Positions 63,260 to 64,000 of a stretch of 64,000 nucleotides of DNA are shown one piece after another (position 1 is the first letter of the stretch; each line of letters starts with the position of its first letter). Source of the DNA: Rhodobacteraceae bacterium Alg238-R152 (lineage in GTDB: Bacteria > Pseudomonadota > Alphaproteobacteria > Rhodobacterales > Rhodobacteraceae); assembly GCA_900537125.1 (NCBI GenBank), contig UNRJ01000007.1, positions 62,001 through 126,000 on the forward strand, given 5' to 3'. The position numbers and the translations under genes are program-made. The notes under the pieces are model-generated. The model did not search any database. It was not told where the DNA came from and saw only the letters and a list, made by a program, of their open reading frames with translations.

Positions 63260-63916
63260 ATGACTTTGAAATTGTTAAGTTTGGCGGCGGGTGTTGTGGC
63301 GTTGGGCGGTGCAGTACAGGCGCAGATGTTTATTGATAGCGGGACAAAAAGTGGCACTCGGGGAGAGCCAATTGAAGACGTCGCCATGCTGCACAGCTGT
63401 ATTTTTGAAACAGAGGTGCCGAGCTGTCAACTGACGAGCAACGGGTTCACCTATTACGTGAGCTGGAATGAGCCGACGCCAAGCTACATTGTCGAGGCGA
63501 TGGGTACGTTGCATGTAAACGCCCCCCTGTGGCTGCGGGCAGATATTGTGGAGATGGGGGACATGTCGGCGGAGCTGGCAGTGCATGCGTTCCGCCACGA
63601 TCCTTCTCTGGACCCATATGCCGAAATCCGCGCCAACCTGCAGGGCCAATGGGTGTTTGCCGCTGATCCTGCCTACACATCGAGCGTCTGGGGCGATCAG
63701 GTGACTGAGGAGGTCAATGGGGACTATTCGTCGGAGTACACGCTGCAATTGGCCGACAGCTGCGAGAAATCAAACGGGCAGGGGCCGGTGATGATTGCGC
63801 ATATCAACCCTTGGGATGAGCCCCCTTGCATGATTATTGAAGCGGTTACTGCCGACAAAATGATCATGCAGTTGGCCGGAGGGGACGGGACGCTGTACAA
63901 ATACGTGCGTCCGTAA
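63260..63916 (+). CDS. secreted protein of unknown function, paralogous to the C-terminal domain at 60517
   Basis: A 218-residue protein. A signal peptide (MTLKLLSLAAGVVALGGAVQ, then AQ) precedes one domain (about residues 35-218). It lines up with residues 182-362 of the protein at 60517: GEPIEDVAMLHSCIFETEVP against GEPFSQVGIFQGCTFEYEDA, SLDPYAEIRANLQGQW against ELDPYQHIREAMMGMW, CMIIEAVTADKM against CYMIDSVTDDEM. Four cysteines are shared. It lacks the DUF1036 part. The start follows AAGGGGAG. Function unknown; likely periplasmic. Confidence 0.8.
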   Translation: MTLKLLSLAAGVVALGGAVQAQMFIDSGTKSGTRGEPIEDVAMLHSCIFETEVPSCQLTSNGFTYYVSWNEPTPSYIVEAMGTLHVNAPLWLRADIVEMGDMSAELAVHAFRHDPSLDPYAEIRANLQGQWVFAADPAYTSSVWGDQVTEEVNGDYSSEYTLQLADSCEKSNGQGPVMIAHINPWDEPPCMIIEAVTADKMIMQLAGGDGTLYKYVRP

Positions 63917-63925
63917 GTTTCTTTT

Positions 63926-63977
63926 TGCCCCAAATATCCCGGGGGAGTCGCGCATCGCGCGGCGGGGGCTGGCCCCC
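63926..63977. repeat. candidate intergenic repeat element with nested hairpins
   Basis: After the last gene, GCCCCAAATATCCCGGGGG leads into two short inverted repeats (GCGC-ATC-GCGC at 63950-63960 and GGGGGC-TG-GCCCCC at 63964-63977). Similar CCCGGGG/ATATTT intergenic boxes recur in Rhodobacteraceae genomes in my recollection. Only one copy is in the window, so repeat status is not demonstrated here. Confidence 0.4.
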
Positions 63978-64000
63978 AACTCTCAGCAGGTCAGTCCTGT

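Noticed and set aside
1-64000. tRNA genes, rRNA genes, CRISPR arrays, insertion sequences, prophage
   Set aside because: No T-arm/anticodon-arm combination in an intergenic gap, no regularly spaced repeats, and no transposase, integrase or phage protein was seen.

Overview
The window looks like chromosomal DNA of a marine alphaproteobacterium of the Roseobacter group (Rhodobacteraceae). The evidence is the dense gene packing, the many 1-10 nt overlaps between genes, the wealth of ABC importers for peptides, amino acids and polyamine-like solutes, a choline-sulfatase, an MttB-family methyltransferase, the NAD(P) malic enzyme-phosphotransacetylase fusion, and protein sequences that read like those of roseobacters. 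This assignment is by recognition, not by a search. No rRNA, tRNA, CRISPR array, insertion sequence, prophage or integrase was seen.

Layout. 1-9.5 kb: end of an Ada-type repair gene, a SAM methyltransferase, a divergently organised peptide ABC transporter (permeases and binding protein leftward, fused ATPase plus an ArgE-like M20 deacylase rightward), bpt and a VOC protein. 9.5-18.6 kb: an orphan PotD-type binding protein, rplY, a sulfotransferase, lldD, an H-NOX nitric-oxide sensor coupled to a cytosolic hybrid histidine kinase, an MttB-family methyltransferase, trpA and a frameshifted VOC gene. 18.6-28.8 kb: ychF with a small tandem duplication over its stop, a polar amino acid ABC importer, a Gfo/Idh/MocA dehydrogenase, a membrane hybrid kinase overlapping a PotD-like binding protein, and a GntR regulator/AbrB-type membrane protein pair with a clear operator between them. 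28.8-35.5 kb: a complete polyamine-type ABC importer divergent from a cytochrome P450-ferredoxin-AraC operon. 35.5-46 kb: housekeeping genes (moaA, glmU-glmS-alkD, gph, a DegT aminotransferase, a DUF952-pyrD-ArsC operon, a periplasmic 5'-nucleotidase). 46-64 kb: yedK-type peptidase, allE-like cupin, a divergent gap/epd-like gene, maeB, an SLC13/RCK permease, yebC, a secreted TPR-like protein, an OpgC-like acyltransferase, argP-unknown-argO, secreted proteins, pirin, an EamA permease, and a choline-sulfatase flanked by two secreted proteins that share an unrecognised domain.

The strongest candidates for new biology are: (1) the hybrid kinase plus PotD-like binding protein at 23.9-26.9 kb, which looks like a polyamine-sensing phosphorelay input analogous to NspS/MbaA; (2) the four-cysteine secreted domain duplicated on both sides of the choline-sulfatase at 60.5-63.9 kb; (3) the P450 whose I-helix lacks the usual acid-threonine pair; and (4) the H-NOX/hybrid kinase pair. 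Neither hybrid kinase has an HPt protein or an output regulator nearby.
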